Source: Hymenoscyphus infarciens (Eukaryota; Ascomycota; Leotiomycetes; Helotiales; Helotiaceae). From it: a stretch of DNA of 64,000 nucleotides. The notes under the pieces were generated by a model that was not told the origin of the DNA, searched no databases, and was given only the letters and a program-made list of their open reading frames with translations. The stretch covers positions 124,001 to 188,000 of the forward strand of contig LLCB01000022.1 of NCBI GenBank assembly GCA_001414345.1. The letters are read 5' to 3'. Position numbers and translations under genes: made by a program. This document shows positions 46,974 through 58,924 of the stretch, piece by piece (the first letter of the stretch is position 1; each line of letters starts with the position of its first letter).

Positions 46974-48936
46974 TCATAGCCTATCAGGCCTATACTCCGT
47001 ACTGAGGTGTCTGGGATCAATGAAGGCTTCCTCTTCACGCATTTGTTTTTCTGAGGGGTCAGGGTTAGCGAGTTGCAAAGGGGGTGGAGGGTTTGGAATT
47101 CTTACCAGCGGCCTTTCGTTTCTTCCTGTGGGGATTATCTTGGAAACAAGCGTACAGAGAGTTGACTACCATTAGAAGAACTAGGACCACCGAGAAAACC
47201 GAGGAGAGGATTACTAGCGCGAACCCCATGATCGTCTGCGTGCTTCTCTCGACCTTCAATTCGTCGACGAATACTAATATTATAGCCATGGACAGAGCTC
47301 GTATCGTTTGCGTCGTGATATTTATCGCGTTCTCCCGCTTTCTTTCAAATGGACGCACGAAGATGAAGAGGATCAGCAGTAGTGTTTCGCAGGTCAGCAG
47401 AGCGATGGTTTGTGGCAACCCTCGACCATCCAGTGTGGCGAGCAGGGTATACCGGATCAGATTGTAGATAATCAAGGGCGTGAAGAACCACCATGATTTT
47501 TTGTGGTACGTGTCGTAGAAGAGACTGTATTTCAACCACAACCTCTTGTTCTCAAATAACCCCGCTGCGGAACCTTCGTTTTTTATATGTCGATGAGCTA
47601 TCAGGTAGATTCGCACCACGAAGAAGACTAAGATCCCGGAGAAGAGCGCGAGTGTTACGGCTGCCAGGAGGGTAGCTGCCCAGGAATCTCCAGATTGGAA
47701 TTGCAGGATGCAGTAGAGAACCCAGGTTCCGTAGAAGGTGTTGATTAGGAGGACGTTGGTGCGGAATATGGTTCCCCAGTATCGTTTTCGGAAGGTGGTG
47801 AGCGACTTGGGGAAGGAAGCGAGGAGCGACCAGGCTTCGAGGATGGCTTTGAAGAGCAGGATTGAGACGCAGATGACGAGGATGACGATGCAGGCTATGA
47901 GGAAGACGGTCATGAAGGTGTTCTGGGGCAGGATCCCGGTTTGCACGACGTATTTTTGGATTCCCGGGATTTGAGTTAGGTTTGCGGATGTGTCTGGTGC
48001 TGTTGCGTTTGCGATTACGGGCAGGTCTCGAGAGGTGAGGCCGGTGCTGTTTTTGAGGCTGGCCAGGCTGTTTGTTGTGGTGTTGCCGCCGGTTTTGGAG
48101 CGGAAGGTGTTGATTGATGCTTGCATCTTGGGCCAGGAGATGAGGCCGGTGGAGAAGGCGAATCGTGCTGTGAATTCTCGGTATAAGGGGGGGTAGTTGA
48201 CGCTGAGCATTCCGCTTGTTGCTAGGGTTTGGAACCATCCTATCATCTCTGTGAAATTCGGAGTGAACCCTGAAGCTGGTCCTCCATCACCGCCTCCATT
48301 TACACCCAGGAGGGCCGTTGCGCCACTGATGAGAAGTGCCGCTGCTACGACACCAGCCGCGATGTAAGTTATCGATGGGGAATTTATCGTTCGTCCGTTC
48401 CCAAGATCTGCTACTACGCATCCCACATTTTTCCCATCAGCATTTTTAAAGGAAAGCGTTGCTTGGAGGGCGATATCGGGGATGGAAAAAGCTATCGAGG
48501 GAATTTGGCTGGCTGCCTCTGGTGGAATGACTTGTGAATTTGCAGCCGAGAAGTTTCCTACTGGAACTGTTGCTTTGTGAGTTTTACGCTCTTCCCACAG
48601 CAACAAAGATTTTGCCTTACCGGGACATAAACCCTCCACTAGTGTTGCCTTGTCGCAAGGATCGAAATTCTTGGTGTATACATCCTTTCCGTACGCCTCG
48701 ACCTTTAAATTAACAGTAACCTTTTGCGATTTCGAACTTCGACCGCTGATGTCGAATTTGATAGATTTAGTGGAAGCATCGTACTCGGTATCGAGATCAT
48801 TCAACACGATCTCCGCATTCGAGGGACATTCTTGGAAAGCGGAGAGCTTGAGAATATCCTTCGCGCAAACGAGGACGAAGAGAAACTGCAACGAAAGAAA
48901 AGAAAAGAAAATCCTCTGCGCGACTGAAGAAGACAT
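46974..48936 (-). CDS. FLC/TRP-like membrane protein with ML-like domain
   Basis: Polytopic protein of the fungal Flc/Pkd2 group (ML-like N-terminal domain plus TRP-like channel domain), implicated in ER or cell-surface calcium and FAD handling and wall integrity. Exons 48936-47106 and 47050-46974 give 635 residues. The start MSSSVAQRIFFSF opens a signal peptide (about 1-24). The lumenal domain (about 25-190) contains paired Cys. Hydrophobic segments follow near 195-215 and then a cluster from about 335 to 600, including FLIACIVILVICVSILLF and ALVILSSVFSVVLVLLMVV. The second exon supplies the cytosolic end EKQMREEEAFIDPRHLSTEY. Reading through without the intron would instead end in KNSKPSTPFATR. 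The spliced version is preferred because frame and donor/acceptor fit exactly. Confidence 0.88.
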
Positions 48937-49674
48937 CGTGCGCAAAGTAATTAAAAAACCATGTGAAGGAAGAAGAACCTCACATGAAAGGAAAGTCGGG
49001 AAAGGAAATGTAAAGCCATCTTTTAAAAATCCCGGCAACAAAGAAAAAAGGGTAGTGGGCGGAGCAACATCTTCAAGAGACTAGACCGGGTGCCAAAAAT
49101 ACATGACCCACCCGTATCTCTCACTCAGAGCAGATTAAAACCCGACGAATACGGACGGGCTATAGCAATAACAGGCCCCAATCATGCTGACAGATTGCGA
49201 GCAAGCCAATAAGCCGTCTCCAAACGTAATGCAGGTGATCCAAATGGGGGCTTGCGAATGGGTCTTTTGGGAGAGGTTAAGCATCGGCATTATTGGAAAT
49301 GGCGGAAGTCTTTGGAGAATTGGAAGGGTAAATTCCTTTGGGGTGCGCAGCTGAAAACATATGTTTTGGATTCGTGATGGTTGTGTGGTGTTGCCAAGTT
49401 TGTGAGGGACGCCACAATTCCGACGCCTTGTGGGTGTGGTGGGGGCTGGACACTGGGGATTGTCCGTTGTAGGGTTTCCGTTGAGGAGAAGATTTGTTTG
49501 TATAATTTTTATATTCAACTTGCTGCGATGTACTATTGATTTGGAGTGGGTGTTTTCTTGAGAATATCTAGGTCATTATCTAGCGAGTAAGCCTTGGGTT
49601 ACTCACATGTGCTTAGCATGGGTTTGAGAAACATGACCTGCATACCTGCATACCTTTGAACCCATGGAGAAATA
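48937..49674. other. Intergenic region
   Basis: About 740 bp, promoter side of the FLC-like gene. No gene supported. Confidence 0.4.
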
Positions 49675-50671
49675 TCAGCAGTAAAATAGACAATTTATGT
49701 ACAAACAAAAGCGCATCTCTTCAGTAGTCTGTAAGACTAGACAAGGATGTTGAATACCGTATTTGAAAAGCTCAACCTGAAGTTGGAGTCGAGAAAACGC
49801 CTTTACAATCCATTCATCGGTCGACTCTTTTTTGGGACTTAAGCGAAAAGTTTGCTCATGCTCATTAATAACCATTTTCATCTCGCTCAGTACCTTGAGT
49901 CCATTTTGAAGATGGATTTGTGCTGTAGTTAAGTGACCCCGAAGGAACTCGAGATAAACAAATAAGATGCAGGCTATTAAAGCTATACGTATCGAGCCTC
50001 TTTCTCTACTCGATAAGTGTGGTTGGGAATAACTGGTGGCTTTGAGGTATTGGCGTAACGTGAATTGTTCCCGGCTCTTGACATTTCCATTCTGGTGTGC
50101 TGAGCTTAAGGCGAGAGCAGCGCGTAGAGCTGCTTTTATTCGCTGTAACTTGATTGAAAAACAAGTGTATTCCAGAACTTGGAGACGAAACTTCCTGGTA
50201 GCTTTATTGAGGCTTTGCACTTGAATATCTGAAGAATTCAAGTCAGCTCAGGCAATTTAGTCAATCTTGAAAGATCTTATCATGATTGGCAATCGTAAAA
50301 AGACAAAAATGAAGACTCGAGATTGCCTACCTCGAAATAGCCCTTCTCCTCAGCGGTTCACGATGAAAGTACAGAAAAGGACATTGAAAGGTGGGGAGCC
50401 GTTAAACAATCTTTACTAACAAGACACGGCCTGTTACCGTAAGAGTTTCCTCCGCCACCCCAAATTCCATACCCATCACATACACGTCCAGCTGTAACAC
50501 ATCGTTCACATGCCGGTCAACCCTCATCGCATTTGACCTTCCGTATTCTGTGGCCATAAGTAAGTCGGGGGCGGGAAATGTGACTTGGAAAACTCACTTG
50601 CATGTTCTGCAGCAGGACTTTACTTTCGGCTTTCCTTTGTGAACTTTGCGGCGAGTATTGATTTTTGGCAT
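49675..50671 (-). pseudogene. Decayed Zn2Cys6 transcription factor
   Basis: The reading starts MPKINTRRKVHKG at 50671. After an intron (50548-50597) the zinc cluster continues CCRTCK / IRKVKCDEG-stop-PACKRC...GRVC. The cluster is interrupted by TGA at 50517-50519, and a second TGA lies at 50358-50360. Both stand where CGA (Arg) would fit, so each is one C-to-T change at CpG. Further on, KASIKLPGSFVSKFWNTLVF is followed by a frame change before ALALSSAHQNGN, so at least one indel exists near 50130-50145. The remainder of the regulatory domain is open to 49675. The intact gene would be a regulator of the kind often found beside metabolic genes; the next two genes are also damaged. Confidence 0.8.
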
Positions 50672-51057
50672 TTTTGATGATGAAGTTGAAGGCGGAGGGA
50701 GTGATTCGCGGCGAACCTTTATGCGGCGTCCAATGAGACGATTTGCTGGCTCGGGAAATACGTTACTTGATTGGCTACGCTTAATTGACCAACCCCTTTC
50801 GGTGGTCATGTGTTTGCAAGGGGATGAAATGCCCCGCCGAAAAAACCATAGACCCAACGCAAGTTGACGAATTTTAATGTAATTAATAGCAAACGGACAT
50901 AGGGCTATTTCTTGTACAGTCCTGCTTAGAGTCCCCTCCGTACTTTCCACTTGAAGAAGTATATATTCTTTGTTCCCATGTTTTGAAAAAATGTAAAAAT
51001 CCACTTCGTAACTCTTGGAACGTATTTCTCATCAGTAAAATAAACTCTCACGCCATT

Positions 51058-52354
51058 ATGCCCACAGCACCACTCACAAAAACTGGCCAAGAATACACCA
51101 AGCGTGCCAACTCTTGGTTTTGGTCTGATGGGATTGTCCTACGATACATATGGCACTGTTCCGACTGATGAAGAGCGATTTGCTATCCTCGACCATGCTC
51201 ATGAGATGGGTTCAACATTTTGGGATAGCTCCGCGTAAGATGTCCAAAGGCTACTCGACCATTGTTGTGCTGATAACATGTGAAGTATGTACGGTGACAG
51301 CGAAGAGCTCATTGGTAAGTGCAAACTCTCGGATCATTTTCAGTCATTTCGGGAGTGAAGAGAAAATTTACTTATCCACGAGACGGTTTTTTCCCAGAAG
51401 GCTGAACTAACTCTGAAGTTAGGTAAATGGTTCAAACGCACCGGAAAGCGCAATGATAAATTCATTGCCACAAAGTTTGGATTTGTCAAAAGAAGCAAGT
51501 CTTATCAGATTATCACTCTGGTGAATTCTGCAAGAAAGCTTTTGACGAAAGTCTTAAGCTTCTTGGTATCGGCTCCATCGAGCTCTGTGAGCAATCAGCC
51601 AGCTTCCCTTTCTAATCTCATTTACTCACAATAATTCAGACTACATCCATCATGCCAACCCAAAGACACCAATCGAGGAGACAATGCGGGCCCTGTCGGA
51701 ATTGAAAGCGTAAGCGACCCTCACTAAATGTATCATGGAGTACCAGCTGATGACATCCGCAGACAGGGCAAGATCAAGCACATCGGGCTCCCGACTATTT
51801 CCTCTGCCACCCTTCGCAGAGCTGTGAAGATCGCTCCAGTAACAGCAGTGCAGATGAATTATTCCCCATTCGTTCTTGAGATTAGACTACCTGAAGGCAC
51901 CGATCTCTTGGCCACCTGTCGAGAACTTGGAGTCACAATCGTTGCCGCAATGCCACTTGGTCGTGGCATGCTAACCTCAACATTTGAAAAGGGTGAACCC
52001 GTAGGCAACAGCAAAGATAAGCGAGTTCTCGTCATGCCACGTTTCATGGGAGAGAATCGAGAAAAGAACACCAAGATCGCGGGCCAGTTCAAGGCTCTTG
52101 CCGACAAAAAAGGATGTACCCTTCCACAACTTGCTCTCGCCTGGTTGGCCAAACAAGGAAATTATATCATTCCGAATCCGGTTATCAAGAGACTCAAGTA
52201 TCTGGAAGAGAATTGGGCTTCGGTAGATGTCCATCTCACAGATGAAGAGGAGAGGGAAGTTCGAAATTTCGTGGAAACTGCTGAAATCGCGGGTACTGCA
52301 TTACCTCCGCAATTCAAGGAATACAATTTCAGAGACACCGCCGAGGAGGCTTAG
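51058..52354 (+). pseudogene. Aldo/keto reductase with two frameshifts
   Basis: NADPH-dependent aldo/keto reductase (AKR, YakC/perakine-reductase-like). Exons 51058-51234, 51286-51314, 51423-51586, 51640-51709 and 51763-52354. Recognisable blocks: SVPTLGFGLMGLSYDTYGTV, FAILDHAHEMGSTFWDSSA (catalytic-region Asp), MYGDSEELIGKWF, ATKFGF, YYIHHANP and VVAA-like IVAAMPLGRGML. The initial frame from the ATG at 51058 differs from the domain frame; the shift lies in an A5 run at about 51077-51083. A second shift lies near 51508, between KSYQ and DYHSGEFCKK. The 3' part (51763-52354) is intact. Two independent shifts make a dead or very recently dead gene most likely; the first could be a homopolymer sequencing error. 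Confidence 0.75.
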
Positions 52355-52669
52355 TCTCTTTGAAGGGATTGATGAGAAGCATGGGCATTCCAAGCGTACG
52401 CGCAAGTCTGAGTTCAGGTCGGGGTGTCCTAGCCCTGAGTTGTGGCAGATGGGAAATATCAGGTCCGACGGGCTCTTCTATCACCCGAAATTCGGTAGTA
52501 CGTGAAAGGACAGCAGTATGGAATTAATTCGCCAGAATAGAAAGTTGCACGACTGTCTTTATATAACTTTCTGTTCCTGTCAAATTCAATTCAGTAACAC
52601 TCTCTTTTAATCGAATACAAGTAGTGTGTGCCAACAAAATATCTTGCATTGATAATCGAGCACATAAGG
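52355..52669. other. Short intergenic region
   Basis: About 315 bp between the reductase and monooxygenase remnants; nothing recognised. Confidence 0.4.
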
Positions 52670-53939
52670 ATGTTTTCCACACCACCAAGAATCGCTATTG
52701 TCGGTGGTAAGTCATTTTCTCGATGCATTTTTTCCTATTCAACTAATTTCAACATGTCTTAGGGAGAAATAAAACTTCTTTTATACTCCCAAAATATATT
52801 TAAACACTCCTAAATTCTGCCGAAAGGAAAACAAACTAACTCTAAAATATTAAGGACCTGCTAGACTCACAGCCAGGTTAGTTCTCCATCAACATAGCAT
52901 TCAGTTCACCATTTTTAAGCTTCGTCACAAACCAACCCTCCTAGAGCTCTCACAGCCCATTGGCATGCTTAATTTGCACGAAGGATCCGGTCTTACTACT
53001 ATCAAAGAGTATGGTCTGTTGAAGGAGTTTCTACCACTCGCTAGAGACTGCGCCCCAATAATGAAGATGGCAGATAAGGATAGAAACCCTTTCTTTACAA
53101 ACACAGCAACTGAAGATGACCGCCCAGAAATCTCTCGACATGCTCTCAATCAGCTTCTAGTCTCCAAGCTCCCTATTGAGGCGATCAAATGAGGCCACAA
53201 ACTTCTCTCTGCAACAAGCTCCAGCAATTCCGAGGTACAGCTTGACTTTGGGGAATACGGAAAGCAAGCGTTCGACCTGGTTATTGGAGCCGATGGAGCC
53301 TGGTCGAGAGTCCGCAGCCTGTTGTCAGCTGCCAAGCCGCACTACTCCGGTAGACAGATAATTACTCTCACTATCAGACAGATCACAGAGGAATATCCGC
53401 AACTGGTCGACTTGACTGGCCCTGGAACTTTCTTTGCGATCGGAGGAGATGGACATGGTGTGACGGCGCAGCGGGGTTCTGGGGATTCGGCCCGGATTTA
53501 TATCTTCATTTCAACGCCAGATGTCGATTTCGGGACCACGTCTGGTCTGGCTAGCGAGACAGCTAAATCCAGCCAGAAACTCCTCCTCGACGATGCCCTC
53601 CTTGGCCAATGGGGTCCTAAAATCAAAGAGCTGGTGACGGATGCTTGCGAAGAGGAGTCGGCAGACAATTCCGGCGCCAAAATCGACATCAAGGCTGTCT
53701 ACAGCCTCCCCGCAGGCTTCTCGAGGGAGAGTACACCTGTCGCGACACTCATCGGTGATGCTGCGCATCTAATGCCGCCTTCAGGTGAGGGTGTCAATAT
53801 GGCAATGTGGGATGCAGTGATGCTATCCAAAGCCATCATCAAGGCGTATGAAATGGGGAGAGAAGATTTTCAGGGGGCGTTGAGTCCGTTGATGAAGGAG
53901 AATCGGAGTTGTTCAAAAAGTATTCGGCGTGAAATATAG
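52670..53939 (+). pseudogene. FAD-dependent monooxygenase remnant
   Basis: Flavoprotein hydroxylase of the PHBH/TetX-like fold. It starts MFSTPPRIAIVGG at 52670. An intron begins at 52708, and about 100 bp of AT-rich extra sequence lies between a plausible acceptor (52763) and the continuation GPARLTARLVLHQ near 52862; the FAD-binding glycine motif is degraded (GPAR for GPAG). The frame then runs through LNLHEGSGLTTIKEYGLL to a TGA at 53190-53192, where TGG (IKWGHKL) is expected. After it come LVIGADGAWSRVR and the second flavin motif LIGDAAHLMPPSGEGVNMA. The C-terminus is cut short at 53939 after SPLMKE. Degraded start, nonsense codon and lost tail together indicate a pseudogene. Confidence 0.8.
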
Positions 53940-54919
53940 ATCTATATTGAATTTTCAGGGAAGCCGTTCGGCCATACACCCTGGCAAGTTCAAAACTCTA
54001 CACAGCTCTTAAAAAAACTTCAATTTGAGTTCGAATAGACTTATTAATAATTGTACTATTTCTTAGTGAAGTCAAGCCGCGTTGTTGTTGTGTAGTCTTT
54101 CAAAGTTGCGCGGAAAAGGCTAGAGTTGAGCTAGGTTGAAATTAAGAGCTCAGATCAAAGATTTCTACTCTCCAAAAGTTCACCCCCCGCAAATCGTTTT
54201 CGAGGTCGAAAAAGTGTGTGTATGGAAGGGTTTCAACCTATACTGGTGGAAAATTTGAGGGCCTTCCCGACATCGACACTCCAAGTCGCTTCCCCCCTCC
54301 CCCTTGACGACACCTCGACCCCCTCTTTCTACAGGTACCGGGGCGGATAAAACGTCCATATTTTTACCTGCTGAACTTGAGATCAAACACCACAACGCGA
54401 GAATAAAAACGAGCCAGAACTTGCTAGAGCATCATCTAGCCATTCAGCACTTATGCTAGAATTTCTTTGGCTTTCTGTGAACGCCTTTGGAGGTGCTGTT
54501 GTTGGTTTGGTTGACGTCCTGGCAAAACACCACGAAAATATAGCAATAAGATCATGCTCACCCCTAATCAAAACGGTTAACTTAGTACTGTTCGCGAAAA
54601 CAACATAGCAATCATGATTCTATAAATCTCAAAATTGGGGAATTTGAAAAGTTGCTACAAAACGATTCTCTCGAAATGCATCCCCCACGTTCGTGGCGTT
54701 TCACTGCATGGGCCATACAGCCTGGCCCTTGGGAGGGCTGGTCCTAACGTTATGACCTGGCCCTCCTAAGGCTCGGGCTCGCTTCTTTTTGCATGCCTGT
54801 GGTGACAGCCTGATGCTGAAAAAAGCAATTTTTCACTTCCCCTCCTCATTCATAGCATTGCGCTCTGTTGAAGTTGATTATTTTAGTACTTCCAGCTGCC
54901 TCATATTGTGAAGATTCAC
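53940..54919. other. Intergenic region
   Basis: About 980 bp with no supported gene. A GC-rich stretch at 54690-54800 includes two similar GGCCCT-containing phrases but no recognisable element. Confidence 0.4.
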
Positions 54920-56481
54920 ATGGAGTTCAATATTATAGTCCCTGTTCCCGAAGGAAGTTCGAGACAAAAGGGCGATGAATATATCAACGGGAGGCTATGG
55001 CGAGTTACTGGGCCTCATGATAACCAAGACATCAGAAACTTGAAGTTCAATTGCATCTCTTACGTCTGGGGAACAGGAACTGAGCCGGCAGGGAGCTTCT
55101 TCGATTGCAAGCGAGAGATTTCAGACCAGACAAGACCCGCTCTCGCGGCTGCGATGAAAGCAGCGGAGAAATTGCAGGAACCCGGAGGAGAAAAGATTGA
55201 AGCATTCTGGATTGATGCGATATGCATACCTCCACTTGAAGTACTAGCACGCTTTAAAACACTTGAAAGGTGCGTTTTGGTTTTTCAGTAATGCTTGGGG
55301 ATTGGAGTTGACAATTACACAGCATGGGATTCATCTACAGCGCCGCCTCTTCAGTTCTGATCGTTCTCGCGCCTACAGTCTTCGAGGTAATCTATACAGC
55401 CTCTGCCAAGCTCAGTCCAGATGCTCTCACCCTCTCGCAGATGCAGCTCCTTGAAGAAGATCCTTGGATTAGCCGGGTCTGGACATACCAAGAGCTCATT
55501 AACGGTCACCCCACCTACTTCACCACCGCCCACCCAACCGAAGTTACCATTGTTCATCCCCAAAAATTCTTCAACTGCGTAGGCTTCTCGCTGGACCGCT
55601 GGAAACGTACTACAGGCTCGTCTGCGCTGACCGCAAGATCAACATTTCCGAATCTCAATACGCTTGAAGATACGATAGGCGACATCTTGTTGAATGGGAT
55701 GTTCGAAATGTCCGCTTTAAGTATCCTCAGTAATATGGCGTTAAGAAGTTACGATCCGAAATACCCAAAGAACAGGCTCTTGGCTTCTTTAGGTGCGCTC
55801 ACGACAGAGGTAAGTTGGGGACCACCGTCTTTGACGATGGGCGATTTAAGTGAGAAGCTTATGGGAATCTGTGAGGGGAAAGGAGATTATTCGTTCATCT
55901 TTACATCGGATAAGAGAATGGAGATACCTGGAAGAAGATGGAGACCCGATCCGGATCAACATGAACGGGGTGAGCCTGTACACCTTGTACCTTTGATCAA
56001 TTGGTATTGCAATACTGGTGAGACCCAACGTGGACATGTTGGTGACAATGGACTTATTTTAGAGAAGCTGGTGCCACTCCAGAGAGCTGAGAAAATGGAT
56101 ACGGTGATCGAAAAGGGGATCGATATCTTCCTTTATGGAGATAAGGATTTTGAGGTGGACAAACCTGGTAGTGGTCGGATGGGAGTACTTCACGGCGACG
56201 AAGGGAACGAATGCCAACCGGCTGCTCTCCTCGGGTTTTTTGTTCAGATAGGGTTCAGAGGATGTGGTGAGCATATCACATGTGCCGAAGGCTACTTTTT
56301 TCCCCAAGAAAGTATCAGTAAGGTCGAAAGCGTTGAAGTCTTTGCCTCCCTCAGTCTTCCGTACCTTTTTGGCCATGCAGGACTGGCAAGGTGGAAAAAT
56401 GGATCGGTGGTGAGATATTGTGCAGGTATTTTTACCGGGATAGTGAAAAAGGAGCAGGCTCAGTCAGTGTGTATGACCTGA
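54920..56481 (+). CDS. HET-domain (heterokaryon-incompatibility-type) protein
   Basis: Likely non-self-recognition or stress-response protein. Exons 54920-55269 and 55323-56481 (53 bp intron) give 502 residues. The HET core is visible: FNCISYVWGTG (about 37-47), FWIDAICIPP (about 95-104), then across the intron LE / SMGFIYSAASSVLIVLAP, and WISRVWTYQELING. The central loop between ICIPP and the MGFIYS helix is shorter than in many HET domains. The C-terminal half is unrecognised, mixed alpha/beta, with scattered Cys. No membrane segment. Whether it triggers incompatibility cannot be read from the sequence. An in-frame GTG upstream is not used in this model. Confidence 0.82.
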
Positions 56482-57260
56482 AAGGCACGATACGGTAGGT
56501 GCTCTCCTCGTTTCTACAAACTGAGCAGAGCCTCTCTCTTTCAACTATACATCCCCGCATGTGGACGGAGCAATATGGACAAGATGTTGGTACGGAGAGG
56601 TAGTTTGAACTACATATCCTTTGCCTTTGCGCTCGTCTAGCCATATCGATAGAAACCAGATGCATAAATACAATTGAACAATTGTTAGTAGTGACTAGAT
56701 AGCGGTAAGCTTTTCTTGCCAGTCTTTCAATAAAAGAATAAAAGACCTTCAAACTAAAAAAGAAAAGGGGGGACTTGATTATTATAGCGAGGATATCCAA
56801 AATCGTAGCACCAACAAACAATTGCGAGTTGGTGGGTGCTGCAACAGAAATTATGAACCATGAATCTAACCTAATAGTTGGTTGGTGCCTCGTATCTGCA
56901 GAGCAAGGCATCTAGGCATAATCCCATTGTGATTTACAACCAAAGCAGGAGAATAAAGAAAGAAAAAAGAGAAGCATAATGGAAGACAGTATTCCAATCC
57001 ATAACCTATTGGTTTTTTGAGGACCCTGGCTCATTGGTGGAAAACGGTATACGTAAGGTTACTTCACAGTAACCTCCAGTACATACTTCAGACTCGCTGT
57101 GTTGTTGGCATGAGGGGAGCGGGGTTTGAGAACCAGATATTGTTGCCTGAGGCTGCAACCACTCAACGCGAACTTTTTTGGGAAGGCGCGATTTGGCGCG
57201 TCTCCCTTCAACAGCTCAGAACACTACCCTTCCCACAAAAGCCCATTTCAAACCGCCAAA
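56482..57260. other. Intergenic region
   Basis: About 780 bp, 3' flank of the HET gene and promoter of Rfc3. No other gene supported. Confidence 0.4.
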
Positions 57261-58596
57261 ATGTCAGACTACGAGGATGGAATGGACATTGATGCGCCTC
57301 CGGCGGATAACCCGGTACTATTCAGCTCCGATACGACCTCGAAAGGCAAACGAAGTGCGGCAAACCTTCCAGTGGAAGCTGAAGATAGTCTGCCCTGGTA
57401 TGATCTGCCGTCAATTCGTCTGCATATATGCTAATCAAGAAGAAGGGTAGAGAAGTATCGTCCGGATACATTGGACGATGTCTCCGGTCACCAGGATATT
57501 TTGGCGACAATCAACAAATTCGTCGACACAAACGTAAGGACCATTGGGCATTGAAGCCGACACCATGAGCTAATGAAACCAGCGACTACCCCATCTTCTA
57601 CTCTATGGTCCTCCAGGAACCGGAAAAACATCCACAATTTTGGCACTCGCGAGACGGATATATGGGGCAAAGAATGTGCGCCAGATGGTCCTCGAATTGA
57701 ACGCTTCAGACGATCGAGGTATCGATGTTGTCCGTGAACAAATCAAGACCTTCGCAAGCACAAAACAAATCTTCACGATGAACCAAACCTCTGCAACCAC
57801 CACCTCAATCGCGACATACAAACTCATTATTCTCGACGAGGCAGATGCCATGACATCGACAGCACAAATGGCCTTGAGACGAATTATGGAGAAATACACG
57901 GCGAATACCAGATTTTGCGTGATTGCAAATTATACCCACAAACTTAGCCCCGCGTTGTTGAGTCGATGTACGAGATTTAGATTCAGTCCACTGAAGGAGA
58001 AGGATATTCGGGTACTGGTTGATAAGGTCATTACAGAGGAGAATGTACAAATCGATCCACGCGCAACAGATGCTTTGGTGAGATTGAGCAAGGGTGATAT
58101 GAGACGGGCGCTGAACGTACTACAAGCATGCCACGCAAGCAGTAAGTCAAAATTGTACAGTGGGGTGTCACAGCCAGCTAATTGGGTCTTTTTAGGTACA
58201 CCAATCCATATCAAGGGCACTCCCAAAGTAGCCGAGAAGGATATAAAGAGAGACCTCATCACCGAAACAACAATCTACGAATGTATTGCCTCCCCACATC
58301 CAGACGATATCAAGAAGATCATGAGCACACTACTCAAAACAACCGATGTTACTTCCTGTTTACAACTCATCAATACCTTGAAGGCTACACAGGGCTTAGC
58401 ATTGGCGGATATCATCACGTCGCTTAGTGAAGAACTTACAAAGCTGGATGCTCCGGCGCCTGTAATGATTACATGGTTAGATGGGTTGGCAGAGGTAGAA
58501 TATCGGTTGAGTGGAGGAGGTGGAGAAGTGGTCCAAACAGGAGCAGTCGTTGGTGTTGTACGAAATGGCGTTGAGCTCATGGATAGTGCCAAATAA
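57261..58596 (+). CDS. RFC3: Replication factor C subunit 3 (clamp-loader small subunit)
   Basis: Small AAA+ subunit of the RFC clamp loader that places PCNA on primed DNA. Exons 57261-57397, 57446-57533, 57583-58141 and 58196-58596 give 394 residues. N-terminal extension MSDYEDGMDIDAPPADN, then the RFC box VEKYRPDTLDDVSGHQD. Walker A is LLYGPPGTGKTSTILALAR, Walker B LIILDEADAM, the SRC arginine-finger motif LSRCTRFRFSPL, and sensor 2 KGDMRRALNVLQ. The collar domain ends EYRLSGGGGEVVQTGAVVG. Introns are 48, 49 and 54 bp. All AAA+ motifs are present, so the gene looks functional. Assignment to Rfc3 (human RFC5) rather than another small subunit rests on the N-terminal and Walker regions. Confidence 0.93.
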
Positions 58597-58924
58597 ACAA
58601 CAGTATGGTGAGATCCTATGTGTGGAAAATATTCTTGCATATAGCTTTGGCGTTCAGGTTTGGTCTGGGTCAGACGTATGTTGATGTTGTTACGAACTTT
58701 TAAAGGGATTGGAGTTCGCTAAAATAAAAAATAATCTCCCCAAGGCCCAACAGTCGATTTACATGCCAAAGAGTTTATCCTTTCATTCCGCTCGGGCTTC
58801 CTGTGGAACAGTAAATCGTCGGTGTGATTGGAAAAAGGTTATACTTCCCCTCTGAACCGCATTAACGCAACTCACAGCACTCTCCCACTACACAGGACCA
58901 TATCAACCTCTCAGTGAAAACCCA
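58597..58924. other. Short gap between convergent genes
   Basis: About 330 bp, likely 3' UTRs of Rfc3 and the minus-strand SRPBCC-like frame. Confidence 0.4.

Noticed and set aside
48937..49041. Extension of the FLC-like protein upstream of Met 48936
   Set aside because: The signal peptide begins at MSSSVAQR; the extra 35 residues would bury it.
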